From an uncultured Muribaculaceae bacterium (lineage in GTDB: Bacteria; Bacteroidota; Bacteroidia; Bacteroidales; Muribaculaceae), in contig CAJTQU010000022.1 of assembly GCA_910578665.1 (NCBI GenBank), positions 1-33,879 of the forward strand: a DNA stretch of 33,879 bases. The letters run 5' to 3'. Shown here one piece after another: positions 24,856-31,581 of this stretch. Both the position numbers and the translations under genes were made by a program. Position 1 is the first letter of the stretch. Every line of letters begins with the position of its first letter. A model generated the notes under the pieces. That model did no database searches. It was given only the letters and a program-made list of their open reading frames with translations, and was not told the origin of the DNA.

Positions 24856-25938
24856 TTATAGTTCTTCAATTTCCCAACCCTGTTTTGCTGCAAACCTTAA
24901 AAGAGGACTAAAGTTGTCATTCCCTCCTTTGCAATAGTTCCACATTATATAAATACGTATTTTCGATCTATCACCGGGTACATCCAGTCTCATTTTCTCA
25001 GGCCAGGATCTGTTTGGATCCTTTACATCATTTTCCAGTTTAAAGATACTGGAAGTTACTTTGGCAGATTTAAGTTCTTTCCTCAATTCATTTATGGTAC
25101 AATTAGTCTCATTTACGTATTCCTTAACTATAGCATACGCCAAATCACTACAACCGTTATAGACTTGACCCTTAAATTTAAATTTATGCCGTTGACCTGG
25201 TGACTCTGCTTTAGGATAAGGCAATTCATCATCCTTATTATCAATATTAAGAGAATGAAGCGGCTTAACTGAAATTTCGAAATTATCAAGAATTTCATCA
25301 ATCATGCCAACATATTCAGCCGCTTCAGGACCTTCACTATTAAGTTTTGCTTTTATGGCCGTATGTATGAATTCAACTGATTTAATTTTATTTACGATAC
25401 TGTCCTTGAACTTCTGCTGCCGAGCTTCCTCCTGTTTCTTATTTTTAAGATCAATCAAGGCAGATTTGATTGTTTCCGGATTAAAATTTGAAAAATCCAA
25501 GAGCCTTACCACATCGTCTCCATCAGTGCAAATATCCGAAAACGGAACTATAAAAACCGCATCATCAAGCATTTTCATATTTCTTCCACAATTGTCATCA
25601 TAAAAGAAATAAAATTTATCTCTGATTAAAATTCCTAAATCAACTCCCAAATGTAACATATAAGAGCCTAATTGCTCAACACCTGACTCTGCAGAGTAAG
25701 CGGTTTTAACTTCTATCGGGACAACACATGAATTATCCTTTTTAAGAACAAAGTCCACTCTTTTTGGAGTTGAACCCTGACGTATTTTCATTTCTCTGTC
25801 AATAGAATTCTCAGGCCATCCAAGATATTCTGTAAAAATTTTGTAAATATTGTCCTGATGCCTAATTTCACCACCTTGTAAATCTTTTGAAAGATCGAGC
25901 AAACAAGATATTACTCTCCATTTTGTTACATTGTCCAT
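24856..25938 (-). CDS. orphan HsdR-N-type (PD-(D/E)xK) nuclease-domain protein
   Basis: The N-terminal 150 residues match the type I restriction enzyme R-subunit N-terminal domain. After RHQDNIYKIFTEYLGW come Asp62 (RVDFVL), Glu76 and Lys78 (VPIEVKTAY), and Gln89 in EQLGSYMLHLG, the order of a PD-(D/E)xK nuclease core. There is no helicase part, so this is not HsdR itself. Residues 230-360 form a separate domain (YNGCSDLAYAIVKEYVNETN, then SWPEKMRLDVPGD) that I do not recognise; it could bind DNA or a partner. No hsdM or hsdS is nearby. The DNA is AT-rich compared with the upstream genes, suggesting transfer. The call as a nuclease is inference from the motif. Confidence 0.72.
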   Translation of the reverse strand: MDNVTKWRVISCLLDLSKDLQGGEIRHQDNIYKIFTEYLGWPENSIDREMKIRQGSTPKRVDFVLKKDNSCVVPIEVKTAYSAESGVEQLGSYMLHLGVDLGILIRDKFYFFYDDNCGRNMKMLDDAVFIVPFSDICTDGDDVVRLLDFSNFNPETIKSALIDLKNKKQEEARQQKFKDSIVNKIKSVEFIHTAIKAKLNSEGPEAAEYVGMIDEILDNFEISVKPLHSLNIDNKDDELPYPKAESPGQRHKFKFKGQVYNGCSDLAYAIVKEYVNETNCTINELRKELKSAKVTSSIFKLENDVKDPNRSWPEKMRLDVPGDRSKIRIYIMWNYCKGGNDNFSPLLRFAAKQGWEIEEL

Positions 25939-26043
25939 AGTTAAACAGTTATTATAGTCACTTTTATAATGAGTTTAAATCAGATTATCATATAATTTCA
26001 TCCCAGTTAGGTTAGATTGAGAATATATTTTTATTCCTTATCT

Positions 26044-26400
26044 TTACCCTTGTTTTTGACGGTTTGACATTATGGTATCAAAGTTGTCTCGCCCCCAGTT
26101 GATGAGGGCTTCGATGTGTGGCAAAAGCGTCTTGCCGAAATCTGTCACAGAATATTCCGTCCTGGGAGGCACGTCGGCGAACAACTCACTGCGGATTATT
26201 CCGTCAGCAGCCAACTGACGAAGCACTTGAGACAGCACCTTCTCAGACACCGACGGAATAGTGCGGTACAACTCGTTAAAGCGAACCGGCTCTTTCTCGG
26301 AAATCTTCATGAGAACCACCAATGTCCATTTGTTACCCAACCATTCGAGCATCGGAGCGGCCTTGCAATATGCGTAGTCTAATTTCTTTACCATTATCAA
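26044..26400 (-). CDS. HxlR-family winged-helix transcriptional regulator
   Basis: This 118-residue protein has the HxlR signature: a Cys near the N-terminus (YAYCKAAPMLEWLGNKWTLVVL), then RFNELYRTIPSVSEKVLSQVLRQLAADGII for the recognition helix, and EYSVTDFGKTLLPHIEAL for the wing and dimer helix. Such regulators often sense electrophiles or oxidants through that Cys and control a divergent reductase gene. Here the divergent side has a good rightward promoter (26468-26499) with two GGTAAG repeats beside it, but no gene follows before the ISAs1 element. Met1 or Met3 could be the start. Confidence 0.9.
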   Translation of the reverse strand: MIMVKKLDYAYCKAAPMLEWLGNKWTLVVLMKISEKEPVRFNELYRTIPSVSEKVLSQVLRQLAADGIIRSELFADVPPRTEYSVTDFGKTLLPHIEALINWGRDNFDTIMSNRQKQG

Positions 26401-26440
26401 TGAAGCAAAAGAGGCTGATAACGAGCAAAACTGTCTTTCC

Positions 26441-26465
26441 GGTAAGGGTCAAACTATCTGGTAAG
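26441..26465. promoter_or_regulatory. possible HxlR operator (paired GGTAAG)
   Basis: GGTAAG occurs at 26441-26446 and 26460-26465, 19 bases apart, between the regulator start and the -33 element of the rightward promoter. The position fits autoregulation or divergent control, but this is inference from spacing only. Confidence 0.3.
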
Positions 26466-26467
26466 TT

Positions 26468-26499
26468 ATTGCTTCCACCCTGATTATCACCTAATTTTG
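26468..26499 (+). promoter_or_regulatory. rightward promoter divergent from the HxlR gene
   Basis: ATTG at 26468-26471 and TAATTTTG at 26492-26499 are 20 bases apart, one base off the Bacteroidetes consensus. No open frame of note lies between it and the ISAs1 element at 26635. Confidence 0.5.
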
Positions 26500-26593
26500 C
26501 ATCACAAATGTGAAACATTCGCGAGTGAGCAGAGAGCGCATGTCGGCGAAGCCGGTGCGCGGTGCAAAGCACTCTGACTCACCGCAAAATTAG
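26491..26593. repeat. 103-bp nested stem-loop element with promoter-like inverted ends
   Basis: CTAATTTTGC (26491-26500) and GCAAAATTAG (26584-26593) are perfect inverted repeats. Inside, GTGAGCAGAG (26525-26534) pairs with CTCTGACTCAC (26572-26582, one bulge). Within that arm are two further hairpins: GCGCA...CGGC-gaa-GCCG...TGCGC (26536-26560) and GTGC-aaa-GCAC (26562-26572, sharing its last base with the outer stem). Each end contains TAATTTTG pointing inward. It may be a miniature mobile element or a structured RNA; nothing similar occurs elsewhere in the window. Confidence 0.5.
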
Positions 26594-26624
26594 TAAAAAT
26601 CACTGAGATATGATATATCCTGAG

Positions 26625-26634
26625 TTACATTTCA
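26625..26634. repeat. target-site duplication, left copy
   Basis: TTACATTTCA directly precedes the ISAs1 left end and is repeated exactly at 27845-27854 after its right end. Confidence 0.9.
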
Positions 26635-26649
26635 CACGGCAGACGCATC

Positions 26650-27771
26650 TTAATTTTTTACAATATCAAAACTTTTTAAGGCATAAAGCAGATAGTCGTT
26701 GTCCCAACCGGCTTTCTTCCGATGTCCTTTGACACCCATTGATGACACTTTTGCATTCTTGATAATGTTAAGTCCGATACGGCTGAGCAGAGAGAAATTC
26801 TGAGCTGCATTATCCTTTTGCTTACGCGAGGCATCATCTCCAAAAGCGACGTCCAATGTCCAATGCAGTTGATTCTCCACGCTCCAGTGTGTCCTGATAG
26901 AATGATTAATATATTGAGCGTCAGCTTCAAGGCTCGACAGGTAATATCTGGTCTCCTTGTGGATTTGTCCAGACTTGACATCCCGGGTACGGGATTCTAT
27001 TCTCACGATGCTTTTAAGACCGGGCCATCTGTCCCTGTCGATGATGTTGTCGAGATTGGTTATGACCGAACAGGCCCTTGTTTCTTCCCGCCCATGAGCC
27101 TTCCCGTCCATCGTATGCTCAGATGACGGCTTAATATATGTGAAAGAACCGCTGACACGGTCAAGCATTTCGGGCTGATTCCCTTTCAGGGCAAGGATAT
27201 AGTCGGCTCCGCGCTCGATTATTGTCTTGGCAATCTCTCTCTGACAGCCCATGGCGTCGATTGTGACTATGCAGTTTTTCAGTTCCAGGATGCGCAGCAG
27301 CCCGGGTATCGCGGTAATCTCGTTGCTCTTTCCGGCAACCTTTTCCTGCGCGAGCAAAAGGTTGTTCGCCGATGCCCATGCGCTGACAAGGTGGGGATAG
27401 GTGCCGGTACCCTCATCGCTGCTTCCCCGCATGCATTTGCCGTCTATGGCGACAACCTCACCGTCGGTAAGTTCGGCGATGCTCTTGGTCCACGCCACGA
27501 ATGAATCATTCAGCTCTTTGGGGTCTAACGCGCTGATAACCCGATTGAAAGTGTCGTGTGACGGTATTCCGTTGGGCAGATGCAGAAATTTCTCAAGCCA
27601 GTCAATTTTGGCGTTACCGTAATCCTCTATCTCGTTCCATCCTTCGGCTCCGCAGATGACTGCGCAAAGAGATATGAACAGGATTGACTCAAGGCTGTGT
27701 TTCTGTGTGCGTTCCACACGGGGATCGCTGATAGATGAAAAGAAATCTATGGGTGGGTTGGTGTTTGTCAT
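26650..27771 (-). CDS. ISAs1-family DDE transposase
   Basis: This 373-residue transposase cuts and joins the element ends. The N-terminal DDE_Tnp_1-associated domain includes ISDPRVERTQKHSLESILFI and PSHDTFNRVI. The catalytic triad is Asp110 (VAIDGKCMRG), Asp172 (VTIDAMGCQ) and Glu299 (HWSVENQLHWTLDV). The length is full and there is no frameshift. A hairpin lies just upstream of its start codon. Its C-terminus matches the fragment at the left edge of the window with one substitution. Confidence 0.96.
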   Translation of the reverse strand: MTNTNPPIDFFSSISDPRVERTQKHSLESILFISLCAVICGAEGWNEIEDYGNAKIDWLEKFLHLPNGIPSHDTFNRVISALDPKELNDSFVAWTKSIAELTDGEVVAIDGKCMRGSSDEGTGTYPHLVSAWASANNLLLAQEKVAGKSNEITAIPGLLRILELKNCIVTIDAMGCQREIAKTIIERGADYILALKGNQPEMLDRVSGSFTYIKPSSEHTMDGKAHGREETRACSVITNLDNIIDRDRWPGLKSIVRIESRTRDVKSGQIHKETRYYLSSLEADAQYINHSIRTHWSVENQLHWTLDVAFGDDASRKQKDNAAQNFSLLSRIGLNIIKNAKVSSMGVKGHRKKAGWDNDYLLYALKSFDIVKN

Positions 27772-27777
27772 AGCAGA

Positions 27778-27819
27778 TTAACGGCTGTCTGCCTGTTTAT
27801 ATTGGTAAACAGCCGTTAA
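27778..27819 (-). repeat. hairpin upstream of the ISAs1 transposase start
   Basis: TTAACGGCTGT (27778-27788) and ACAGCCGTTAA (27809-27819) are perfect 11-base inverted repeats, 6 bases before the ATG on the - strand. In mRNA read in from outside it could hide the translation start, a known way for insertion sequences to avoid impinging transcription; this role is inferred. Confidence 0.6.
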
Positions 27820-27844
27820 GGTTATTTAACATGCGTCTGCCGTG

Positions 27845-27854
27845 TTACATTTCA
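27845..27854. repeat. target-site duplication, right copy
   Basis: TTACATTTCA, identical to 26625-26634, follows the right inverted repeat of the ISAs1 element. Bases 27855-28028 hold no gene that I can support. Confidence 0.9.
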
Positions 27855-28028
27855 CAGGGCAGGTGTGGCGATCGCTCATCCCACTTGCCGATTCTCAAAG
27901 TTCTCTCTTTTGAATGCAAAAAAGTGGAATCTTAACTAATAAGCAAATAGCCAAAATGCATTAACTCAATTTAACAAAGTATATTTTATCAAAATCGCTA
28001 ATCAGAATCAGTCAAAATCAGAAAATAG

Positions 28029-28060
28029 TTTGGTTTACTCGGATAAAATCACTAATTTCG
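28029..28060 (+). promoter_or_regulatory. promoter of the DUF4143-type ATPase gene
   Basis: TTTG at 28029-28032 is followed after 20 bases by TAATTTCG at 28053-28060, one base off the consensus. The first ATG is at 28070, so the leader would be very short from that start; the second ATG at 28079 is an alternative. Confidence 0.6.
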
Positions 28061-28069
28061 CAATCAATT

Positions 28070-29368
28070 ATGAAAGAGATGAAATACCTGAGTAGAATTG
28101 CCGACAAGACTCTTGATCTGAGGCTTGAAGCTTTTGGTGCTGTGCAGATTGCCGGACCTAAGTGGTGTGGCAAGACGACTACGGCTGAACGTCGGGCGGC
28201 AAGCGTTATAAAGATGCAGGATCCGGACCGACGGGAGGGCTATTTGGCTACTGCACGTACAAAGCCATCGCTACTGCTTAAAGGCGACACGCCACGCCTC
28301 ATTGATGAATGGCAGGTCGCCCCGGTTATATGGGATGCAGTGCGTCATGTCGTAGATGAACGTAAAGAGAAAGGACAATTTATTCTTACAGGCTCTACCG
28401 TAATTGACGATGATGAAATAATGCATACTGGAACTGGTCGCATTACCAAAATGGCAATGTATCCAATGAGTCTGTTTGAATCTCTTGAATCGAATGGCTC
28501 TATTTCATTGCATCGTCTATTTGACGAGCCTGATTATGATATTGACGGCGAGATATCACAACTCTCTATTGAGCAGCTAATATTTGCCGCATGCCGTGGT
28601 GGATGGCCGGCCTCGCTTGATGTAATGAGCATAAAGGCAAAATTGCTCATCGCAAAGGATTATGTTGATGAAATCTGCGATAAGGACATTTCAAGAGTGG
28701 ACAAGACCCGTAGAAATCCAACATTAGCTCGACTAATTCTTCGTTCTTATGCCCGGAATATCTGTACTTTGGCAAAGAAAACTTCAATGGTTGCAGATGT
28801 AGCAGAGGAGATGGAAGGAACATCTATGCCAACGTTTGATGACTATATAGGTGCGCTGGAAAAACTTTTTGTTATAGATGACATTGAGGCTTGGTCGCCG
28901 GCTATTCGTTCCAAGACGGTTATACGCACAGGAAAGAAGCGTTGTTTTGTGGACCCCTCTATCGCCGTTGCTTCGTTGGGTGCATCTCCTCAGAGTCTTG
29001 AACTTGACCTTAATACATTCGGATTTATTTTTGAGTGTCTCTGCTTCCGAGATCTGCGAGTATATTCACAAGCATTGGGTGGACGGTTGTCATATTATCA
29101 TGATCGCTTTGGCTTAGAGGCTGACGCTGTTTTACACCTTAATGATGGACGATACGCACTTATCGAATGTAAACTCGGAAGTCGAGAGATTGAGGAAGGT
29201 GCAAATCACCTCCTTGAAATCAAACATCTTGTGGCTGAAAAGAACAAGTCAGAGAAGCAGATCAAACTTCGAGAACCGGATTTGCTGATTGTTCTCACAG
29301 GTGGAGAAATGGCATATACTCGCGAGGATGGAGTTAAGATCATCCCAATCGGCTGTTTACGCGACTGA
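28070..29368 (+). CDS. AAA-type ATP-binding protein with DUF4143 domain
   Basis: This 432-residue protein has an N-terminal P-loop ATPase (Walker A AGPKWCGKTTT, residues 28-38; Walker B-like RLIDEWQ with Asp79-Glu80; sensor ILTGST at 105-110) and a C-terminal DUF4143 domain. The tail carries a nuclease-like pattern: Asp352 (LEADAVL), then Glu366 and Lys368 (ALIECKLG). The family is very common in Bacteroidales and archaea, often with mobile DNA; its function is not established. Start at 28070 or 28079. It lies between two insertion sequences and has lower GC than the core genes. Confidence 0.85.
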   Translation: MKEMKYLSRIADKTLDLRLEAFGAVQIAGPKWCGKTTTAERRAASVIKMQDPDRREGYLATARTKPSLLLKGDTPRLIDEWQVAPVIWDAVRHVVDERKEKGQFILTGSTVIDDDEIMHTGTGRITKMAMYPMSLFESLESNGSISLHRLFDEPDYDIDGEISQLSIEQLIFAACRGGWPASLDVMSIKAKLLIAKDYVDEICDKDISRVDKTRRNPTLARLILRSYARNICTLAKKTSMVADVAEEMEGTSMPTFDDYIGALEKLFVIDDIEAWSPAIRSKTVIRTGKKRCFVDPSIAVASLGASPQSLELDLNTFGFIFECLCFRDLRVYSQALGGRLSYYHDRFGLEADAVLHLNDGRYALIECKLGSREIEEGANHLLEIKHLVAEKNKSEKQIKLREPDLLIVLTGGEMAYTREDGVKIIPIGCLRD

Positions 29369-29428
29369 GTACGTTGATTTGCTATAACATACATTAACAT
29401 AATAGTATCTTGACCTATATAAGTTTAT

Positions 29429-30247
29429 ATGGACGAAATAATAAATAATATCTTTGATTTTTTAAAAGGTAATATTTGGTTTAATATTACCACATTGTTT
29501 ATTGCAATTCTGGGAGTCATCTGTGCAATTGTTTTCTTTATAAAAGGAAAAAAGTCAAAGAAGCCAACCTATATGGTCGCAACTAACAATCTAGTACGTG
29601 ACAGTTTTAAAGATATTGATAGTGTTCAAATAACCTATAAAAGGGAGAATATTACCAATTTATCGGTATCAAAAGTGACTTTTTGGAATGCTGGTAAGGA
29701 TACAATACAAAAGTTCGATGTTCCTAAAAGATTTCCCATTAAAATAACAATAAAAGAAGGATACAGAATTCTTGATGCGAAAATAATTTACCAAAAGAAT
29801 ATTGCAAATTCAATTAAGGCACATCTTAATTCAGAGAATAACGAAGTCATTATATCATTTGACTACTTAGATTTTGAGGATGGTTTTGTATTACAAATAT
29901 TTCATACTGCTGACTCAAGTGATGAGATTTCTGTAAATGGAACTATAAAGACTGTTCGTAAACTCGAAAGGCGTTCAAATACCGATATTGTGACCGGTTT
30001 TATGAGAAAATTCACACATAGTCGAAATGTAATTAACATACTCAAGTTTGTAAACAGCTGGAATATAGTTGTTTTAGGAGTACTATTAATGATAACTGCG
30101 CTATTACCAGAATCAATACTGATGCCTTCGCAAAACAAAACCAGTCTGACATCATTAAGAATAGTATTTATAATCTTAGGTATACTTTATACATATTTAG
30201 GATACTCACGAGTAAAAAGAGGCATACCGAAAGGATATCCCAAATGA
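29429..30247 (+). CDS. unrecognised membrane protein with cytoplasmic middle domain
   Basis: This 272-residue protein has no family I can name. A hydrophobic segment lies at about 17-39 (FNITTLFIAILGVICAIVFF), followed by KGKKSKK, which places the next part in the cytoplasm. Residues 45-205 are beta-rich (YMVATNNLVRDSFKDIDSVQ, IISFDYLDFEDGFVLQIF). Two more hydrophobic segments follow at about 210-227 and 243-262. The region is AT-rich, with Ile, Lys and Asn codons ending in A/T, unlike the core genes. It lies 60 bases after the DUF4143 gene on the same strand and may be co-transcribed. The setting between mobile elements suggests cargo, possibly defence, but this is speculation. Confidence 0.7.
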   Translation: MDEIINNIFDFLKGNIWFNITTLFIAILGVICAIVFFIKGKKSKKPTYMVATNNLVRDSFKDIDSVQITYKRENITNLSVSKVTFWNAGKDTIQKFDVPKRFPIKITIKEGYRILDAKIIYQKNIANSIKAHLNSENNEVIISFDYLDFEDGFVLQIFHTADSSDEISVNGTIKTVRKLERRSNTDIVTGFMRKFTHSRNVINILKFVNSWNIVVLGVLLMITALLPESILMPSQNKTSLTSLRIVFIILGILYTYLGYSRVKRGIPKGYPK

Positions 30248-30287
30248 AGTCGGACTTCAATTGATCTGCATTTTTGTGAACTAACAC

Positions 30288-30325
30288 TTAACCTCAACAA
30301 ACGATAAATCGCCTGTCGAGGTTAA
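30288..30325. terminator. inverted repeat between converging genes
   Basis: TTAACCTC (30288-30295) pairs with GAGGTTAA (30318-30325) across a 22-base loop, in the gap between the membrane protein gene and the convergent HTH gene. A smaller TGAAGT-CGG-ACTTCA hairpin (30245-30259) overlaps the first gene's stop and is followed by a T run at about 30271. Together they may end transcription from both sides. Confidence 0.4.
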
Positions 30326-30336
30326 TACCTTAATTA

Positions 30337-30642
30337 CTATTTATACGGAGGATGATAATTCTGCTGGAGGTATGCTTCGATTTCGTGTTCAGCGTAGAGG
30401 ATTTTACCTTCGAGGGAGTAGAAGCCAAATAGTCCTTTCAGTCGGTAGTTGGCGAGAGTGGATTTGCTTACCGACAGACGGTGGGATAGTTCGGAGTCGG
30501 ATAGAAATCTAAATCCGTTGAACATCGGCCTTGACAGTTCGACAAGGTCTTCCGCTGTTGACTTAATTTCGCCTATAATCCTGAATATTTCCTTTCGTTC
30601 ATCTTTTGTCTGCAAGGGTACATTATCAGTCATATCTTTCAT
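30337..30642 (-). CDS. excisionase-like HTH_17 DNA-binding protein
   Basis: This 101-residue protein has an N-terminal helix (KEIFRIIGEIKSTAEDLVEL) and a C-terminal HTH_17/MerR-like domain: FLSDSELSHRLSVSKSTLANYR, then LEGKILYAEHEIEAYLQQNY. Small proteins of this design are common in Bacteroidales mobilizable and conjugative elements, where they act as excision or transfer regulators. The upstream gene was a paralogue whose last 23 residues survive and overlap this start by 17 bases, so the pair was translationally coupled before the IS21 insertion. Confidence 0.82.
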   Translation of the reverse strand: MKDMTDNVPLQTKDERKEIFRIIGEIKSTAEDLVELSRPMFNGFRFLSDSELSHRLSVSKSTLANYRLKGLFGFYSLEGKILYAEHEIEAYLQQNYHPPYK

Positions 30643-30697
30643 AGTTATTGGTGAGGAGTCTTCCTATTTCGTTTGCCGGATAGAACACTTTACCTTC
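30626..30697 (-). pseudogene. 3' remnant of a second HTH_17 gene, truncated by IS21
   Basis: On the - strand, from the edge of the IS21 inverted repeat, 23 codons read EGKVFYPANEIGRLL and on to a TGA at 30628-30626. They resemble the C-terminus of the neighbouring HTH gene (EGKILYAEHEIEAYL), so this is the tail of a paralogue. The matching 5' part is not found on the other side of the IS21 element. Confidence 0.7.
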
Positions 30698-30741
30698 GCA
30701 TCTAACAATTGAAAAGGGACCCGGATAGCAATTGAAAATGG
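30698..30741. repeat. IS21 terminal inverted repeat, istB side
   Basis: A 44-base sequence identical to the reverse complement of 33252-33295. It holds two direct repeats that start CAATTGAAAA, at 30706 and 30730. Confidence 0.92.
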
Positions 30742-30769
30742 GACCACCCGGATGGGATTGCAAAGATAA

Positions 30770-31552
30770 TTAAATTTGTTGGTTCATCATTTCCTGAGTT
30801 TCCTTCATGCGGTACGACTTGCCAGTCATGTTGAGCAGTATGGCCTTGTGAGTCAGTCTGTCGACCATTGCGGTGACCAGGACCTTGTCATCGATAATCT
30901 CGTTCCAGCGGTTGAAAGCGAGGTTCGTGGTGACGACGGTGGTCTTTTTGTCGGTGCGGAGAGACAGATGGTTGAACAGCATCTCGGCTCCGGCCTTGTC
31001 GCATGAGACATAACCGAACTCGTCGCATATGACCATGTCGTATCTCTCGAACTTGTTTTCCAGCGAGCGGAGAGTCAGCGCGTTACGGCATTCGCGTATC
31101 TGCGTCAGGAGCCTGGGCACGGAAGTGGACAGCACGGAGTATCCGGCATTGCAGGCTGCTATTCCGAGGGCGGTCGCCAGATGTGTCTTGCCCGTGCCGG
31201 GATTGCCGTACAGGATGAGATTCCGTCCGTTTTTAATGAAGTCAGGTGTCTCGAGTGCCGGGAGCGCCTTTCGTGCATCGTCCGGAAGGGCGTCGGTGTC
31301 TGTCTCGTTGAGATAGCGCAGCTGCGGGAATCCGGCGTTTTTGATGCGGTGGCGCCGCTGGTTCTCGGTACGGTTTTCTTTCTCGCGTCGCAGCAGTTCT
31401 GCGGTGAACTGCCACAGGCTCCACTGTCCGTCGGCGCTCTGCTGTATCAGCAGGTCGATATCGCGCCTTACAAGCGGGAGTTTCAGGTCGAAGGCGCACG
31501 AGCGTATTGTCTCGCGCAGTCTGTCCATGTCTGATTCGGTTGTCATTGTCAT
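30770..31552 (-). CDS. istB: IS21-family helper ATPase IstB
   Basis: IstB is the AAA+ ATPase that assists the IstA transposase in target choice and strand transfer. The 260-residue protein has Walker A GNPGTGKT at 116-123, Walker B MVICDEFGYV with Asp177 and Glu178, and the conserved MVDRLTHKAILLNMTGKSYR tail. The N-terminal domain (about 1-90) matches the IS21_IS1162 IstB N-domain style (LKLPLVRRDIDLLIQQ). The start lies 29 bases after the istA stop. Confidence 0.96.
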   Translation of the reverse strand: MTMTTESDMDRLRETIRSCAFDLKLPLVRRDIDLLIQQSADGQWSLWQFTAELLRREKENRTENQRRHRIKNAGFPQLRYLNETDTDALPDDARKALPALETPDFIKNGRNLILYGNPGTGKTHLATALGIAACNAGYSVLSTSVPRLLTQIRECRNALTLRSLENKFERYDMVICDEFGYVSCDKAGAEMLFNHLSLRTDKKTTVVTTNLAFNRWNEIIDDKVLVTAMVDRLTHKAILLNMTGKSYRMKETQEMMNQQI

Positions 31553-31581
31553 TCTGTATTTTAACTGTTTTTTGGGGGGAT

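Larger units (their letters stand above)
26635..27844 (-). mobile_element. complete ISAs1-family insertion sequence (1210 bp)
   Basis: The ends are 14-base perfect inverted repeats, CACGGCAGACGCAT at 26635-26648 and ATGCGTCTGCCGTG at 27831-27844. They are flanked by identical 10-base duplications (TTACATTTCA), within the range known for this family. The single transposase gene is intact, so the element may be active. Its size is typical of ISAs1 elements. Confidence 0.95.

Noticed and set aside
26333..26572. 79-codon - strand frame beside the HxlR gene
   Set aside because: It covers the stem-loop element and shows no protein-like features.
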